A stretch of 64,000 nt of DNA from Diplocloster modestus (GTDB lineage: Bacteria; Bacillota; Clostridia; Lachnospirales; Lachnospiraceae), in NCBI RefSeq assembly GCF_019042245.1, contig NZ_JAHQCX010000004.1:62001-126000 (forward strand), written 5' to 3'. The notes beneath the pieces are model-generated. The model ran no database searches and was not told where the DNA came from. It saw only the letters and a list, made by a program, of their open reading frames with translations. Of the stretch, positions 36,653 through 46,910 are shown piece by piece (the first letter of the stretch is position 1; each line of letters opens with the position of its first letter). A program made the translations under genes and the position numbers.

Positions 36653-37270
36653 ATGAAGGTTTATATTGTGAGGCATGGAATTACGGAGTGGAATAAGGTA
36701 AGAAGAATTCAGGGGCATACGGATATCCCCCTGAGCACAGAGGGTATTCAGCTGGCTCAGAAAACTGCACATGGAATGGCCGGAATTCCCTTTACCAAAG
36801 CCTTCTCAAGTCCCCTTTCCCGCGCTTTTCATACGGCGGAGATCATTTTACAGGGACGGGGTATCTCTATTGAGACCGATGAACGGCTGGCAGAGATTAA
36901 TTTCGGTCTGTATGAAGGGATGCGCTGTATCGAGCCTGGGCGGACCGTTCCGCCGGATTTTGATAACTTCTTTGGCGATTCCGCTCATTATATACCGCCT
37001 GCTGGAGGCGAAACATTGGCCTCAGTGATCCGCCGGGGTACGGGGTTTCTCAGGGAACTCTTTTTGCGGGAGGATCTGCAGGACGATACGATCCTCATCG
37101 CCGCTCATGGATGTATCATCCGGGGGATGCTCTATTATTTCCGTGAAGTCCCCCTCGCGAAGTTCTGGGGTACCGGAGTCCCTAAGAACTGTGCCGTTTC
37201 CATCGCGGAATCTGCCGTTCCCCATCCAGTCCTCCTGGAGGAGGATGTCCTCTTTTATCAAAATACCTGA
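36653..37270 (+). CDS. Histidine phosphatase (phosphoglycerate-mutase-like)
   Basis: 205 residues. The phosphohistidine motif VRHGITEWN lies at residues 6-14, and the second active-site His is in IAAHGCIIRGML. The likely role is a cofactor-independent phosphatase on a small phosphate ester; the branch cannot be told. The start at 36653 is fixed by GGAGGAA and by the family N-terminus MKVYIVRHG. It lies downstream of rqcH in the same direction, probably co-transcribed through the tandem repeat. Confidence 0.9.
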   Translation: MKVYIVRHGITEWNKVRRIQGHTDIPLSTEGIQLAQKTAHGMAGIPFTKAFSSPLSRAFHTAEIILQGRGISIETDERLAEINFGLYEGMRCIEPGRTVPPDFDNFFGDSAHYIPPAGGETLASVIRRGTGFLRELFLREDLQDDTILIAAHGCIIRGMLYYFREVPLAKFWGTGVPKNCAVSIAESAVPHPVLLEEDVLFYQNT

Positions 37271-37297
37271 GCTATGTCAGGATCATTCTTAACACAG

Positions 37298-37364
37298 AAA
37301 AGGCGTCGGAAACATATACGTTTACCCCGGCAAAGGGGCAACTGATATTTTCCAACGCCTTTTT
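37298..37364. terminator. Bidirectional terminator between convergent genes
   Basis: AAAAGGCGTCGGAAA (37298-37312) pairs with TTTTCCAACGCCTTTT (37348-37363), with an inner CCCC/GGGG stem. T-rich on both outward sides. It separates the phosphatase gene and the convergent ABC permease gene. Confidence 0.8.
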
Positions 37365-37367
37365 CGT

Positions 37368-38765
37368 TTACTCTGTCCGAATCGCGGCCAGAGGACTGAG
37401 CTTCATTGCCCTAAGAGCCGGGAAGAATCCGGCCAGCATACCCACCAGAACCGCGAATACCAGCGATACCAGCATCAGCCACGGCGGAATATAGGAGGTG
37501 GTACCTGCCATATCGGCGCCCTGCATGGCCACGACTACATAGTTTATGATTTTCGAGATCAGCATACTTAACAGATTCCCCAGGAATCCTCCGATGAGGC
37601 CGATGAAACCTGCCTCCATCAGGAACATGGTCCGGATATTCTTCATATTGCAGCCCAGCACCTTTATGATACCGATCTCCTTGGTCCGCTCATAGATCGA
37701 CATCATCATGGTATTCGCTATACCAATCGCTGCTACGAACAGGGATACCGCACCGATGCCGCCCAGGACTGCCTGAATGGACCGATATTGCTTCTGTGCC
37801 TGCTCCAGCCATTCTACCTCGCTGCTGGCCTGCAGTCCCAGGGCCTGTATCTGCTTTTGTACATCCATAACATTGTCCATCTCATCGATCTGGACATAGG
37901 CTGAATTATACACCAACTCTTTTCTCGGCTTTCCGGATGCCGTTGTGGGCTGTCCGGGAATCACTTTCCCTTTGAATACCTTCTGCAGCTGCTTTTTCAG
38001 AGCTTCGATGTCACAATAGGTGGAATAACTGTATTGTTTCCAGTCTTCCGGACCTCCTTCCAGAAGCCCTACACCCTGACCCATATATTTCTTCGGAGGC
38101 GCGATACCGCTCTGCGGATCCTGGGACTGATAGTAAGCGTCCGTGTCAAAGATCAGGAACAACGGCTGATTGATAAGATCTACGTCCGGAAGCTCTCCTG
38201 TCTGCCAGTAGCCTCCGCTGTTGGATTTCGGATTATAGAAATCCTGTATGACCATATTTCCAAATACAAACTTCAGCTCACTGCTGCCGGGTTCTGGCAT
38301 GGTCCCTTCTGCCAGCGGATAATTCATTCGCTCCAGGGCATCCAGATCCATTCCCTGTATCTGCAGCCAGGACTCGTAAGCTCCCTGCTTCGCCAGCACG
38401 GAAGTGCTGAGTACCGGCGAGCAGACCGTGACGTGGGGCAGCTGTTTTAACTGTTCTATCATTTCATCGGTCAGGTATACCGGCTCGTTACTGCTGGAGC
38501 TGGAGGATGAGGAATCGACAGCCACTGCCATACCGCCTCCATAATACATCATATCCCCACCGCCGCCGCTGGATACATTGATCGTTGTAAGTCCTCCGGA
38601 TTCTTCCACACTGTCGATCATCGACTTGTTCAGACCGATACCCAGGGAAATCATGACAACTATGGATGCTGTTCCGATAATTACGCCCAGAATCGTTAGG
38701 ATGGTACGAAGCTTCCTTCTCCAGAGGTTACTGATGCTCATCTTGATCAAGTCCAGCAATTTCAT
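37368..38765 (-). CDS. MacB-like ABC transporter permease
   Basis: 465 residues. One membrane helix near the N-terminus (LRTILTILGVIIGTASIVVMISLGIG) is followed by a large extracellular MacB_PCD domain and three helices at the end. Its extracellular part carries a run of eight Ser in a Gly/Ser-rich stretch at about residues 67-97. MacB-type permeases do not import: they drive export or signalling by mechanotransmission. It overlaps the exported-protein gene by 38 bp and is last in a three-gene operon. Confidence 0.9.
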   Translation of the reverse strand: MKLLDLIKMSISNLWRRKLRTILTILGVIIGTASIVVMISLGIGLNKSMIDSVEESGGLTTINVSSGGGGDMMYYGGGMAVAVDSSSSSSSSNEPVYLTDEMIEQLKQLPHVTVCSPVLSTSVLAKQGAYESWLQIQGMDLDALERMNYPLAEGTMPEPGSSELKFVFGNMVIQDFYNPKSNSGGYWQTGELPDVDLINQPLFLIFDTDAYYQSQDPQSGIAPPKKYMGQGVGLLEGGPEDWKQYSYSTYCDIEALKKQLQKVFKGKVIPGQPTTASGKPRKELVYNSAYVQIDEMDNVMDVQKQIQALGLQASSEVEWLEQAQKQYRSIQAVLGGIGAVSLFVAAIGIANTMMMSIYERTKEIGIIKVLGCNMKNIRTMFLMEAGFIGLIGGFLGNLLSMLISKIINYVVVAMQGADMAGTTSYIPPWLMLVSLVFAVLVGMLAGFFPALRAMKLSPLAAIRTE

Positions 38766-40278
38766 CCTCGATACCTTCCCTTTCTAATCTTTCTTTTTTC
38801 TTTTTACGGATAATCACTATCGCAACAATACCGCCGATCACTACTAAAGCAATCACTGGGCCCAGGACAAACCAGATATTAAAGCCGCCGCCCTGCTCCT
38901 CCATTCCCGGGTCCATCATGCCGGGATCCATCATACCGGGATCCATCGCCATGGGCTCCGTCACGTAGAGCGTGATATCTTTTTCCAGAGTTGCCGCATT
39001 ACCGGCATCATCTTCATAGGTGATTACGGCTTTTACGATACCTTCATCCATGGTTGCCTGGATTCCATTTACCATGGTATCTACATTACCGGTGGCTCCC
39101 GGGCTGATATTACCCAGATATGCTTCTCCGCCGTTGATCGAATCACCCTGGAATTTTACGGATACGTTGTAGAGAATGGTTTTACCGGTATTGTAAATAC
39201 TGAACATAATGTTGGTCTGCTGTCCGACTTCTACGGACTCCGGCATCACCTCTGGTTCGCTGACGTCTAACTTCGCTTCCTGCTTGACCGGAATGGATAC
39301 GCTGGCGTCGGCCGTGTATTCTTTGGCGTTGGCATCCTCGTATTTCATATTGACGCTGATCGCGTAAGGCTTCTGCATCAGGTCTGCCCGGGGCGTCATG
39401 TTAATTGTAACGTCTTTTGTGCTGTCGGCTGCGATCTTGTCCACAAATATCGTGCTGGAACCTGACGTGGGAAGAAACGCTGGCGCGCTGACACTGGTCG
39501 TGGTACCGCCGGTGCCGCCGCTGGATGTGGTCTCCTCCGTGGTCTGGATATCAAATTCACAGTTGGATACCACTGTGCTCTTGGAGGTATTGCGGATATG
39601 TAGGGTAAGATCAAAACTTTCGCCTGCTCGTACGTTTTCCGGGTTAGTGGTAAAGCCGGATATGATCACCCTGGGAACGGAACCAGTTCCCTGCGCAGAA
39701 TTCGCGCCGGTACCACCGGTAACTTTTACATAGGTGACAAGGCTCGCGCTTCCCGCGGACTCATCCGGATTCTTGAACTGTACCTGGAAGGTGACGGGCT
39801 GATAACCGTTGACGGCGTCTTTCCTGGTTTTCAGAGTCCAGGTGATCTCCTGGCGGCGCTCGTTGGGTCCCAGGCCGCAGTCTTCGCCGGGCAGGATCGG
39901 CAGGGTTTCCGTATAACTGGATTTTTCTATTTCAAAAGGCCAGACGGCTGGATCACCGCTGATAACCGGAGTTACGATTACATCCGTTACGGATAATTCC
40001 GCCATGTTGACCAGCGGAAGAACTACATTTACCAGACCTCCGGCATTGGCGACCGGCGTCTGCCAGGTGCCGCCTACCATGACATTCCCGTTGATGTTGT
40101 TGGACTGGGGCGGATTCGGCGTTGGATCCTGATTATTTGGGGGAGCTGTCGGATTCGCCACACCTCCCGATGTATCTGTAGATCCAGACGTTGGTGTCTC
40201 GGCAAAAGCTGTCAGGCTCATCCCAAAGACCATAATACCGCATAATAATATGGTAATCAGTTTCTTACACTTGCTCAT
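38728..40278 (-). CDS. Exported, membrane-anchored protein of the COG1361 (S-layer-like) type
   Basis: 516 residues. There is a signal peptide (ending near AFA-ETPT), a Thr/Ser/Pro/Asn-rich spacer to about 60, then beta-rich Ig-like domains such as IRNTSKSTVVSNCEF and IYNTGKTILYNVSV. A DPGMM-repeat (PGMMDPGMMDPGM) precedes one C-terminal membrane helix and a basic tail. It sits where a MacA-like adaptor gene would be, between the ATPase and permease genes, and may be its extracellular partner. Function not established. Confidence 0.85.
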   Translation of the reverse strand: MSKCKKLITILLCGIMVFGMSLTAFAETPTSGSTDTSGGVANPTAPPNNQDPTPNPPQSNNINGNVMVGGTWQTPVANAGGLVNVVLPLVNMAELSVTDVIVTPVISGDPAVWPFEIEKSSYTETLPILPGEDCGLGPNERRQEITWTLKTRKDAVNGYQPVTFQVQFKNPDESAGSASLVTYVKVTGGTGANSAQGTGSVPRVIISGFTTNPENVRAGESFDLTLHIRNTSKSTVVSNCEFDIQTTEETTSSGGTGGTTTSVSAPAFLPTSGSSTIFVDKIAADSTKDVTINMTPRADLMQKPYAISVNMKYEDANAKEYTADASVSIPVKQEAKLDVSEPEVMPESVEVGQQTNIMFSIYNTGKTILYNVSVKFQGDSINGGEAYLGNISPGATGNVDTMVNGIQATMDEGIVKAVITYEDDAGNAATLEKDITLYVTEPMAMDPGMMDPGMMDPGMEEQGGGFNIWFVLGPVIALVVIGGIVAIVIIRKKKKERLEREGIEDEIAGLDQDEHQ

Positions 40279-40999
40279 CTTCTACTTCCTCCCTGTGTTT
40301 ACGATTGTCTTCGATTTTAAGTATTTTACCGTCGCTGATATGGAAAATCCGGTCCGCGAAACCGGCCAGATGCGTATCATGGGTTACCATCACCAGCGTC
40401 AGTTTTTCTCTTTCCACGATTTCCCTCATCAGATTCATCACATCCGCGGATGTATGGGAATCCAGATTACCCGTCGGCTCATCAGCAAAGATGATCTCCG
40501 GTTCCACCACCAGGGCTCTGGCCACGCCTACCCTCTGCTGCTGTCCGCCGGACATCTGGGTCGGCTTATGGGTCCTGTGCTTGTTAAGCCCCACCAGGTT
40601 TAACATCTTATCTGCCCGCTTCAGCCTCTCCTTTTTTGCCATCCCTCTGAATGTCAGAGGCAGCGCTACATTTTCCCTGGCATTCATCGTTCCCAACAGA
40701 TTAAAGGACTGGAAAATAAATCCGACCCTCTCCCGTCTGAACTTCACCAGCTGATTCTCCGTCATCTTTTCGATGTGCTGCCGGCCTATGATAATATCGC
40801 CTTTCGTAGGTTTTTCCAGGCCGGCCAGCATATTTAACAATGTGGATTTGCCGGAACCTGAGGTACCTACAATCGAACAGAATTCGCCTTTATATATAGT
40901 AAAATCTACCCCGTTGAGAGCGAACACCCGGTTCTCACCTACAGAATAGACTTTATACAAATTCTTTACCTGAATCACCGGCTCTTTTTCTTCTGCCAT
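40265..40999 (-). CDS. MacB/LolD-type ABC transporter ATP-binding protein
   Basis: 244 residues. Walker A GTSGSGKST, signature MSGGQQQR and Walker B IIFADEPTGNLDSHTS are all intact; DEPTGNLD is typical of the MacB/LolD group. It powers the permease encoded by the last gene of the operon. It overlaps the exported-protein gene by 14 bp. A TATAAT lies on the minus strand at 41101-41106. Confidence 0.93.
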   Translation of the reverse strand: MAEEKEPVIQVKNLYKVYSVGENRVFALNGVDFTIYKGEFCSIVGTSGSGKSTLLNMLAGLEKPTKGDIIIGRQHIEKMTENQLVKFRRERVGFIFQSFNLLGTMNARENVALPLTFRGMAKKERLKRADKMLNLVGLNKHRTHKPTQMSGGQQQRVGVARALVVEPEIIFADEPTGNLDSHTSADVMNLMREIVEREKLTLVMVTHDTHLAGFADRIFHISDGKILKIEDNRKHREEVEDEQV

Positions 41000-41187
41000 T
41001 CTCCCACCCCTTTCCTTTGTGCCTGCTGCCCATTATACCATGCCTTCTGTATGGAATTCAACCGTCCAAACAGCCCGATAGCAAAATACACTTTTCCACC
41101 ATTATAACATATCAGAGTTGTTTGTATATTAAATCCCGACATAATTTTCTTAAGATTTTCTTACTTTTCAACAAAATCCGCTAAAAG

Positions 41188-41230
41188 AAACGGCGGGACT
41201 TTGCCGGTTCCCTGCAAAGTCCTGCCGTTT
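41188..41230 (-). terminator. Terminator after the SGNH hydrolase gene
   Basis: A 17-bp stem with one G-U type pair (41188-41204 with 41214-41230) and a 9-nt loop. On the minus strand it is followed by TTTCTTTT. The remaining 41000-41187 holds the ABC operon leader and no gene. Confidence 0.85.
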
Positions 41231-41277
41231 TAATCACCCGCCGCCAAATCAGAGGGCAAATTACATTTTGAATACCC

Positions 41278-42006
41278 TTATCGTTCCCCATTCATCATTT
41301 CAAATAGCCGAACCGCAAACAGCCAATTCATTTTTCGATCCGGGTGGTTAATGTAGTTTGCCAGTCTTTCCGTTATGTCTACTCCATTACTTTCCAGTGC
41401 TTTCCAGTCCTTATAACAGTCACATACCGGGATCTGATGACTTTGGCATACTTCTCTGGCTTTTTCCACATACAGATCCATAAGCCCGCCGGTCTGATTT
41501 TCCTGGGCTGTGACGGCGATTTCACGGATTCTCTCATCCTTGATATGGCAGCTGACCTCCGTATTCATCATATTGGGAGTCATAAAGATGGTTTCGATTT
41601 CTTCGTTTTTCAGTCTTTCAAATATTTTTCCCAGGGACTCCGCATATACGTTGATATAATCCTGTCCTTGTCCGCAGTCGTTGAGGCCGAAGCACACCAC
41701 CACAAGATCAGGCTGGAATTTCATCACGTCACGCTCTATACGCGCATATCCCTGTTCCGCAGTGTTTCCTGAGATACCGGCATTTATTATATTGACCGCG
41801 ACATTCGGATACAAAGTAGTCAGAATGTTTTTCAGGTAGCTGTGGTACGCGCAGTTCACGTCATATACCGTTTCCACCTCTCCGTTGTTTTTGAAAAACA
41901 CTTCGAAACACCCCTGTGTGACACTGTCGCCTAAAAAAGCAATTGTAACAGGCTGACAACCATTCATATCCTTTGCTTTATCACGAAAAAGATTCATGAC
42001 TTTCAT
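41278..42006 (-). CDS. SGNH/GDSL-family hydrolase
   Basis: 242 residues. Block I is GDSVTQG with nucleophile Ser28, the GLND of block III is near residue 107, and the catalytic His221 is in NYINHPD, where the usual DxxH Asp is Asn. This is a serine esterase, perhaps acting on acylated sugars or cell-wall material. No signal peptide is seen. The start at 42006 follows GGAGGG. It lies 18 nt after the glyA stop and is probably co-transcribed, without an obvious metabolic link. Confidence 0.85.
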   Translation of the reverse strand: MKVMNLFRDKAKDMNGCQPVTIAFLGDSVTQGCFEVFFKNNGEVETVYDVNCAYHSYLKNILTTLYPNVAVNIINAGISGNTAEQGYARIERDVMKFQPDLVVVCFGLNDCGQGQDYINVYAESLGKIFERLKNEEIETIFMTPNMMNTEVSCHIKDERIREIAVTAQENQTGGLMDLYVEKAREVCQSHQIPVCDCYKDWKALESNGVDITERLANYINHPDRKMNWLFAVRLFEMMNGER

Positions 42007-42024
42007 GCTGCTTCCCTCCAAGCA

Positions 42025-43266
42025 TTACCCAATCAGCGGATACTGGTCCGTCAGCTTCTTAACGATTGCCATCGCCTTCTCCTTGCCGGCATCCTTTTCA
42101 TGCAGCATGATGGAGATAGCCTCTGCGATCTGTACCATATCCTCCTCATTCAACCCGCGGCTGGTGACGGCCGGTGTTCCCAGGCGGATACCGCTGGTAA
42201 CAAACGGGGACTTTGGATCATTGGGAATCGTATTCTTATTACATGTGATATGTGCTTCATCCAGTAATTTTTCAGTTTCTTTTCCGGTCAGATCCAGATT
42301 GGTCAGATCTACCAGCATCATATGATTATCCGTCCCTCCGGAAACGATTTTAATACCGCGCTCCATGAGAGCTTTACTGAGAGCCTGTGCGTTCTTGACG
42401 ATCTGCTGCTGATATACTTTGAAGTCATCCGTCAGAGCTTCCTTAAAACATACTGCTTTGGCAGCGATCACATGCATCAGAGGGCCGCCCTGGATACCAG
42501 GGAAAATCGCCTTATTGAAATTGAATTTCTTAGCCGCCTCTTCGTTGGCCAGGATCATGCCGCCTCTGGGTCCTCTTAAAGTCTTATGGGTCGTAGTGGT
42601 AACCACATCTGCGTACGGGACAGGACTTGGATGAAGCCCCGCCGCTACCAGTCCGGCGATGTGGGCCATATCTACCATCAGATATGCTCCGACCTCATCA
42701 CAGATCTCGCGGAACTTCTTGAAATCAATGGTTCTGGCATAGGCGCTGGCCCCTGCCACGATCAGCTTCGGTTTTGCTTCCAGCGCGATCCTGCGCACCT
42801 CGTCATAGTCGATGAATCCCTCGTCGTTCACTCCGTAAGGCACTACATGGAAATATTTTCCGGACATGTTCACAGGGCTTCCATGGGTCAGATGGCCGCC
42901 GTGGTCCAGATTCATACCCATGAAGGTATCACCAGGCTCCAGCATAGCAAAGAACACCGCCATATTTGCCTGTGCTCCGGAATGGGGCTGTACATTGGCA
43001 TAATCGCAGCCGAACAGTTCCTTCGCGCGGTCTATGGCCAGATTCTCCACCACATCCACACATTCGCATCCGCCATAATACCGCTTGGCGGGATACCCTT
43101 CCGCATATTTATTCGTCATCGGACTTCCCATGGCTGCCATCACGGCTTTGCTTACCCAGTTCTCGGATGCGATCAGCTCGATATGGCTGTTCTGGCGTTC
43201 CATTTCGTCCGTAATTGCCTGCGCAACTTCCATATCCACTGCTTTTACTTCATCTAAAGAATACAT
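42025..43266 (-). CDS. glyA: Serine hydroxymethyltransferase
   Basis: 413 residues; a pyridoxal-phosphate enzyme that interconverts serine and glycine and charges tetrahydrofolate with one carbon. The PLP lysine is in [14 protein letters not shown]. Other signatures are [12 protein letters not shown] and [15 protein letters not shown]. The start is the ATG at 43266 behind AGGAGG; the frame upstream has no family counterpart. A TATAAT lies at 43303-43308 on the minus strand. No glycine riboswitch is seen. Confidence 0.96.
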   Translation of the reverse strand: MYSLDEVKAVDMEVAQAITDEMERQNSHIELIASENWVSKAVMAAMGSPMTNKYAEGYPAKRYYGGCECVDVVENLAIDRAKELFGCDYANVQPHSGAQANMAVFFAMLEPGDTFMGMNLDHGGHLTHGSPVNMSGKYFHVVPYGVNDEGFIDYDEVRRIALEAKPKLIVAGASAYARTIDFKKFREICDEVGAYLMVDMAHIAGLVAAGLHPSPVPYADVVTTTTHKTLRGPRGGMILANEEAAKKFNFNKAIFPGIQGGPLMHVIAAKAVCFKEALTDDFKVYQQQIVKNAQALSKALMERGIKIVSGGTDNHMMLVDLTNLDLTGKETEKLLDEAHITCNKNTIPNDPKSPFVTSGIRLGTPAVTSRGLNEEDMVQIAEAISIMLHEKDAGKEKAMAIVKKLTDQYPLIG

Positions 43267-43431
43267 TCCTTTTCCTCCTGTATGCTTATTCGCTCTAGTG
43301 AGATTATAACATACCGCGTACGAGAATGGAATATAGGTTTTCATTGAAAAGTAGGTGGTCTCATGATAAGCTGTGGTTATAAATAAAGAAGATTTTACAT
43401 AAATTGCATGAAAACTGCGAAAGGAGCCGTA

Positions 43432-43716
43432 ATGAATTTATTATTGGATTATCGTTTCTGGATTCTCGCCTATCTCTTGTTGATTAATCTCGTCGGATTT
43501 GCCCTGATGGGTATCGATAAATCCAAAGCTGTCCGCCACAGATGGCGTATCCCGGAGAAAATGTTGTTTCTGTCCGCCATATTAGGAGGCAGTATCGGTG
43601 CCAGAATCGGTATGAGTGTATTCCGGCATAAGACAAAACACAAGTCCTTCACCATAGGGATACCAGTTATCTTTTTCCTACAGCTGGTTCTTGTGCTTTA
43701 TCTTATTACGCGGTAA
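43432..43716 (+). CDS. DUF1294-family small membrane protein
   Basis: 94 residues with three hydrophobic segments and the DUF1294 core [36 protein letters not shown] and RHKTKHKSF. Function unknown. The ATG at 43432 follows AAAGGAG; an earlier in-frame ATG at 43408 is not preceded by such a site. It is divergent from glyA and convergent with aspS across a terminator. Confidence 0.88.
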   Translation: MNLLLDYRFWILAYLLLINLVGFALMGIDKSKAVRHRWRIPEKMLFLSAILGGSIGARIGMSVFRHKTKHKSFTIGIPVIFFLQLVLVLYLITR

Positions 43717-43769
43717 TAAATCCTGGTCTTAGAATCCACATACCGGGTGGATTGATCCGCCATTTTATG

Positions 43770-43809
43770 AAAGGGGACATGTCCAAACCGAAATGGACAT
43801 GTCCCCTTT
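43770..43809. terminator. Bidirectional terminator between DUF1294 and aspS
   Basis: A perfect 16-bp stem AAAGGGGACATGTCCA/TGGACATGTCCCCTTT with an 8-nt loop. T-rich on the plus-strand exit, A-rich at its start. Confidence 0.88.
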
Positions 43810-43811
43810 TG

Positions 43812-45599
43812 TTATTCTTCAGGCTGGATGGCAATACCAAGCTCATCCAGCTGTTTTAGGTCTACTACATTGGGCGCCTCGGTCATCAGACAGGAAGCGT
43901 CTTTTACCTTCGGGAAGGCGATGACTTCCCGGATGCTGTCCTCACCGGCCATCAGCATCAGCATACGGTCGAACCCATAGGCCAGGCCTGCGTGAGGCGG
44001 AACACCGTATTTGAAGGCATTCAACAGGAAACCAAAACGCTCATAGGCGTCCTCCATGGTGAAGCCTAATATCTCAAACATCTTCTCCTGCACATGATTC
44101 TGGAAGATTCTGACACTGCCGCCGCCCAACTCGGTGCCGTTGAGTACGATGTCATAGGCTTTGGCGCGTACCTTGCCCGGATCGGTGTCCAGAAGCTCCA
44201 GGTCTTCCTCCATCGGCATGGTAAACGGATGGTGCATGGCCACGAAGCGGTTCTGCTCCTCGGACCACTCTAACAGGGGGAATTCCGTTACCCATAGGAA
44301 GTTGAACTGGTCTTTGCTTAACAGGCCCAGGTTTTTCGCCAGCTCCAGCCGCAGGCTGCCCAGTACGTCGTAAACGACCTTGTTCTGATCGGCAGCGAAT
44401 AACAGCAGATCCCCGGGTTTTCCCCGCATGGCTTCCACCAGTGCGCTAAGCTCCTCTTCGGTCATGAATTTGGCGAAGGAGGACTTATAGGTTCCGTCCT
44501 CGTTGACCGCCAGATAAGCCAGGCCTTTCGCGCCGAAATCTTTTGCCAGGTTTACCAGAGCATCGATTTTCTTTCTGGGCATGGCGCCCTGCCCTTCGGC
44601 ATTAATACCGCGGACACTGCCGCCGTTGTCCAGCGCACCGGTAAAGACGCCGAAGCCGCAGCCTCTGACCGCCTCAGATACATCCACCAGCTCCATACCG
44701 AAACGGGTGTCGGGCTTGTCGGAACCGAAACGGTCCATAGCTTCCTGCCAGGTCATTCTCGGGATCGGAAGGGTTACCTCCACACCGATCGCCTCTTTGA
44801 ACACACGGGCCAGCAGCCGTTCGTTGACATCGATCACGTCGTCCACGTCCACAAAGGATAACTCCATATCGATCTGGGTGAATTCCGGCTGCCGGTCAGC
44901 CCGCAGGTCTTCGTCCCGGAAGCATTTGGCGATCTGGAAATACCGGTCATATCCGGAACACATCAGCAGCTGCTTGAACAGCTGGGGGGACTGGGGAAGC
45001 CCGTAGAATTTTCCGGGATGGATCCGGCTGGGTACCAGGTAATCTCTGGCCCCCTCCGGCGTGCTTTTTCCCAGGATGGGAGTTTCTATCTCAAGGAAGC
45101 CCTCTTCTGCCAGAAAGTTTCTGACCAGAGTGGCCACTTTACTTCTTAAGATCAGGTTTCTCTGAAGATCCGGGCGGCGCAGGTCCAGATAGCGGTATTT
45201 TAAACGCAGCTCGTCCTTGGTCTGGGAATCCTCCTCGATGGGGAACGGAGGGGTCTCCGATTCGGATAAGATCCGAAGCTCATTGGCCCGCAGCTCGATA
45301 TCTCCTGTTGCCAGATTCTCATTCACTGCCCCGGCTCTCTTCTCAATACGGCCGACCGCGGCGATCACGAATTCGTTTCTTAATTTTTCCGCTTTGGCGA
45401 AGCCTTCCTCGCCGATATCCTTCGTCTCAAATACTACCTGCAGCAATCCGGAACGGTCTCTTAGATCCACAAAAATCATGCTTCCCAGATTCCGCCGCTT
45501 CTGTACCCATCCCATGACGGTTACGATTTCCCCAATATTCTGACTGCTCACTTCTGTACATCTGTGGGTCCTGTGCAACCCCTTCATTGCCTCTGCCAT
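43812..45599 (-). CDS. aspS: Aspartyl-tRNA synthetase
   Basis: 595 residues. The N-terminal OB-fold anticodon domain (GWVQKRRNLGSMIFVDLRDRSGLLQVVF) is followed by class-II motifs, including FRDEDLRADRQPEFTQIDMELSF and GLAYGFDRMLML. A bacterial GAD insertion lies between. The GAD domain marks the bacterial form. I use the ATG at 45599; the ATG four codons on is also possible. It follows hisS by 66 nt, and hisS-aspS is a classic Firmicutes pair. Confidence 0.95.
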   Translation of the reverse strand: MAEAMKGLHRTHRCTEVSSQNIGEIVTVMGWVQKRRNLGSMIFVDLRDRSGLLQVVFETKDIGEEGFAKAEKLRNEFVIAAVGRIEKRAGAVNENLATGDIELRANELRILSESETPPFPIEEDSQTKDELRLKYRYLDLRRPDLQRNLILRSKVATLVRNFLAEEGFLEIETPILGKSTPEGARDYLVPSRIHPGKFYGLPQSPQLFKQLLMCSGYDRYFQIAKCFRDEDLRADRQPEFTQIDMELSFVDVDDVIDVNERLLARVFKEAIGVEVTLPIPRMTWQEAMDRFGSDKPDTRFGMELVDVSEAVRGCGFGVFTGALDNGGSVRGINAEGQGAMPRKKIDALVNLAKDFGAKGLAYLAVNEDGTYKSSFAKFMTEEELSALVEAMRGKPGDLLLFAADQNKVVYDVLGSLRLELAKNLGLLSKDQFNFLWVTEFPLLEWSEEQNRFVAMHHPFTMPMEEDLELLDTDPGKVRAKAYDIVLNGTELGGGSVRIFQNHVQEKMFEILGFTMEDAYERFGFLLNAFKYGVPPHAGLAYGFDRMLMLMAGEDSIREVIAFPKVKDASCLMTEAPNVVDLKQLDELGIAIQPEE

Positions 45600-45665
45600 A
45601 TCACTTTTATTCCTTCCTGACTTACCGAATTTATACATTTATATTTATAACATAAACACCGTTTC

Positions 45666-46910
45666 TCAGGCAAACAGCCCCGGGATCTCATCCAAAGCCA
45701 CCTCTGTCTGCTCACCGGACTGCATGTCCTTTACATTGGCTCTGTTGTTGGCCAGCTCGTCGCTGCCGATGATCACGGTTTTCTTCGCGCCGATTTTGTT
45801 TGCATATTTCATCTGCGCTTTCACGCTGCGGTCCAGATAGTCTGTTTCCACGATGATTCCGTGAGACCTTATCTCATTGACCAGACGATACGCCCGGGCT
45901 TTCGCATCTTTTCCAAGAATACCGACATATAACTCCGGCACATCCATGGAAGGCAGATCCACGCCCTCTTTGTCCAGAAAATATAAAATACGCTCGATCC
46001 CCATACCGAATCCCACGGAAGGGATGTCCTGCTTCTCGTCGATTTCATGAATCAACCCGTCGTACCTGCCGCCTCCGCACAGGGTAAAGCCTTCGGAATT
46101 CACAAACTCAAATACGGTCTTCGTATAATAGTCCAGCCCGCGGACGATACCCGTGTCGATCTCAAAAGGAATCTTAAGCTCTGTCAGCAGCGCCTGCAGT
46201 TCTTCAAAATGGTTCCGGCAGTCCTCATCCAGATAATCGATGGTTCTGGGGGCATCTTTGACAATCTTCTTACAGCTGTCCACCTTACAGTCGATGACCC
46301 GCAGCGGGTTCGTTTTCATCCGGTCCCGGCATGTCTCGCACAGCTCGCTTTCATGCTCGGACAGGTACTTAAGCAGCGCGTCGTTGTATGTCTTCCGGCA
46401 ATCTTTACAGCCAATGCTGTTGATATGAAGTTTCGCATCTTTCAGACCCAGTTTTTTTATAAGAGCCGCCACCAGGCTGATTACCTCTACCTCCGCCAGC
46501 GGGCTCTGCGCGCCCACGAACTCCACGCCGAACTGATGATGCTGGCGCAGCCTTCCGCTCTGGGGTTTCTCATAGCGAAATGCCGGGGTTACATAATAAA
46601 ACTTCACAGGCTGGGGATTGGCATACAGATTATGTTCCAGGTATGCACGCATAACCCCCGCGGTACCTTCCGGCTTCAGGGTTATGCTTCTTCCGCCCTT
46701 GTCCTCGAACGTATACATTTCCTTTTGAACCACATCGGTGGTCTCGCCCACGCCCCGCTGAAATAATACCGTATGCTCGAAAACGGGGGTAATGATTTCC
46801 GTAATATTATAGGTTCTGGCCAGATCCCTGGCAATCTTCTCTACGACCGCGCGCCGGTGCATATTCTCACCGTACCAGTCCTGTACTCCTCTTGGTGCCT
46901 GTGTTATCAT
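45666..46910 (-). CDS. hisS: Histidyl-tRNA synthetase
   Basis: 414 residues. The class-II motif 2 is [20 protein letters not shown], and the histidine-specific loop is [12 protein letters not shown]. The C-terminal anticodon domain includes [11 protein letters not shown]. Starts [15 protein letters not shown]. It overlaps the HD-domain gene by 4 bp, and is followed by aspS. No T-box precedes it, because it lies inside an operon. Confidence 0.95.
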   Translation of the reverse strand: MITQAPRGVQDWYGENMHRRAVVEKIARDLARTYNITEIITPVFEHTVLFQRGVGETTDVVQKEMYTFEDKGGRSITLKPEGTAGVMRAYLEHNLYANPQPVKFYYVTPAFRYEKPQSGRLRQHHQFGVEFVGAQSPLAEVEVISLVAALIKKLGLKDAKLHINSIGCKDCRKTYNDALLKYLSEHESELCETCRDRMKTNPLRVIDCKVDSCKKIVKDAPRTIDYLDEDCRNHFEELQALLTELKIPFEIDTGIVRGLDYYTKTVFEFVNSEGFTLCGGGRYDGLIHEIDEKQDIPSVGFGMGIERILYFLDKEGVDLPSMDVPELYVGILGKDAKARAYRLVNEIRSHGIIVETDYLDRSVKAQMKYANKIGAKKTVIIGSDELANNRANVKDMQSGEQTEVALDEIPGLFA

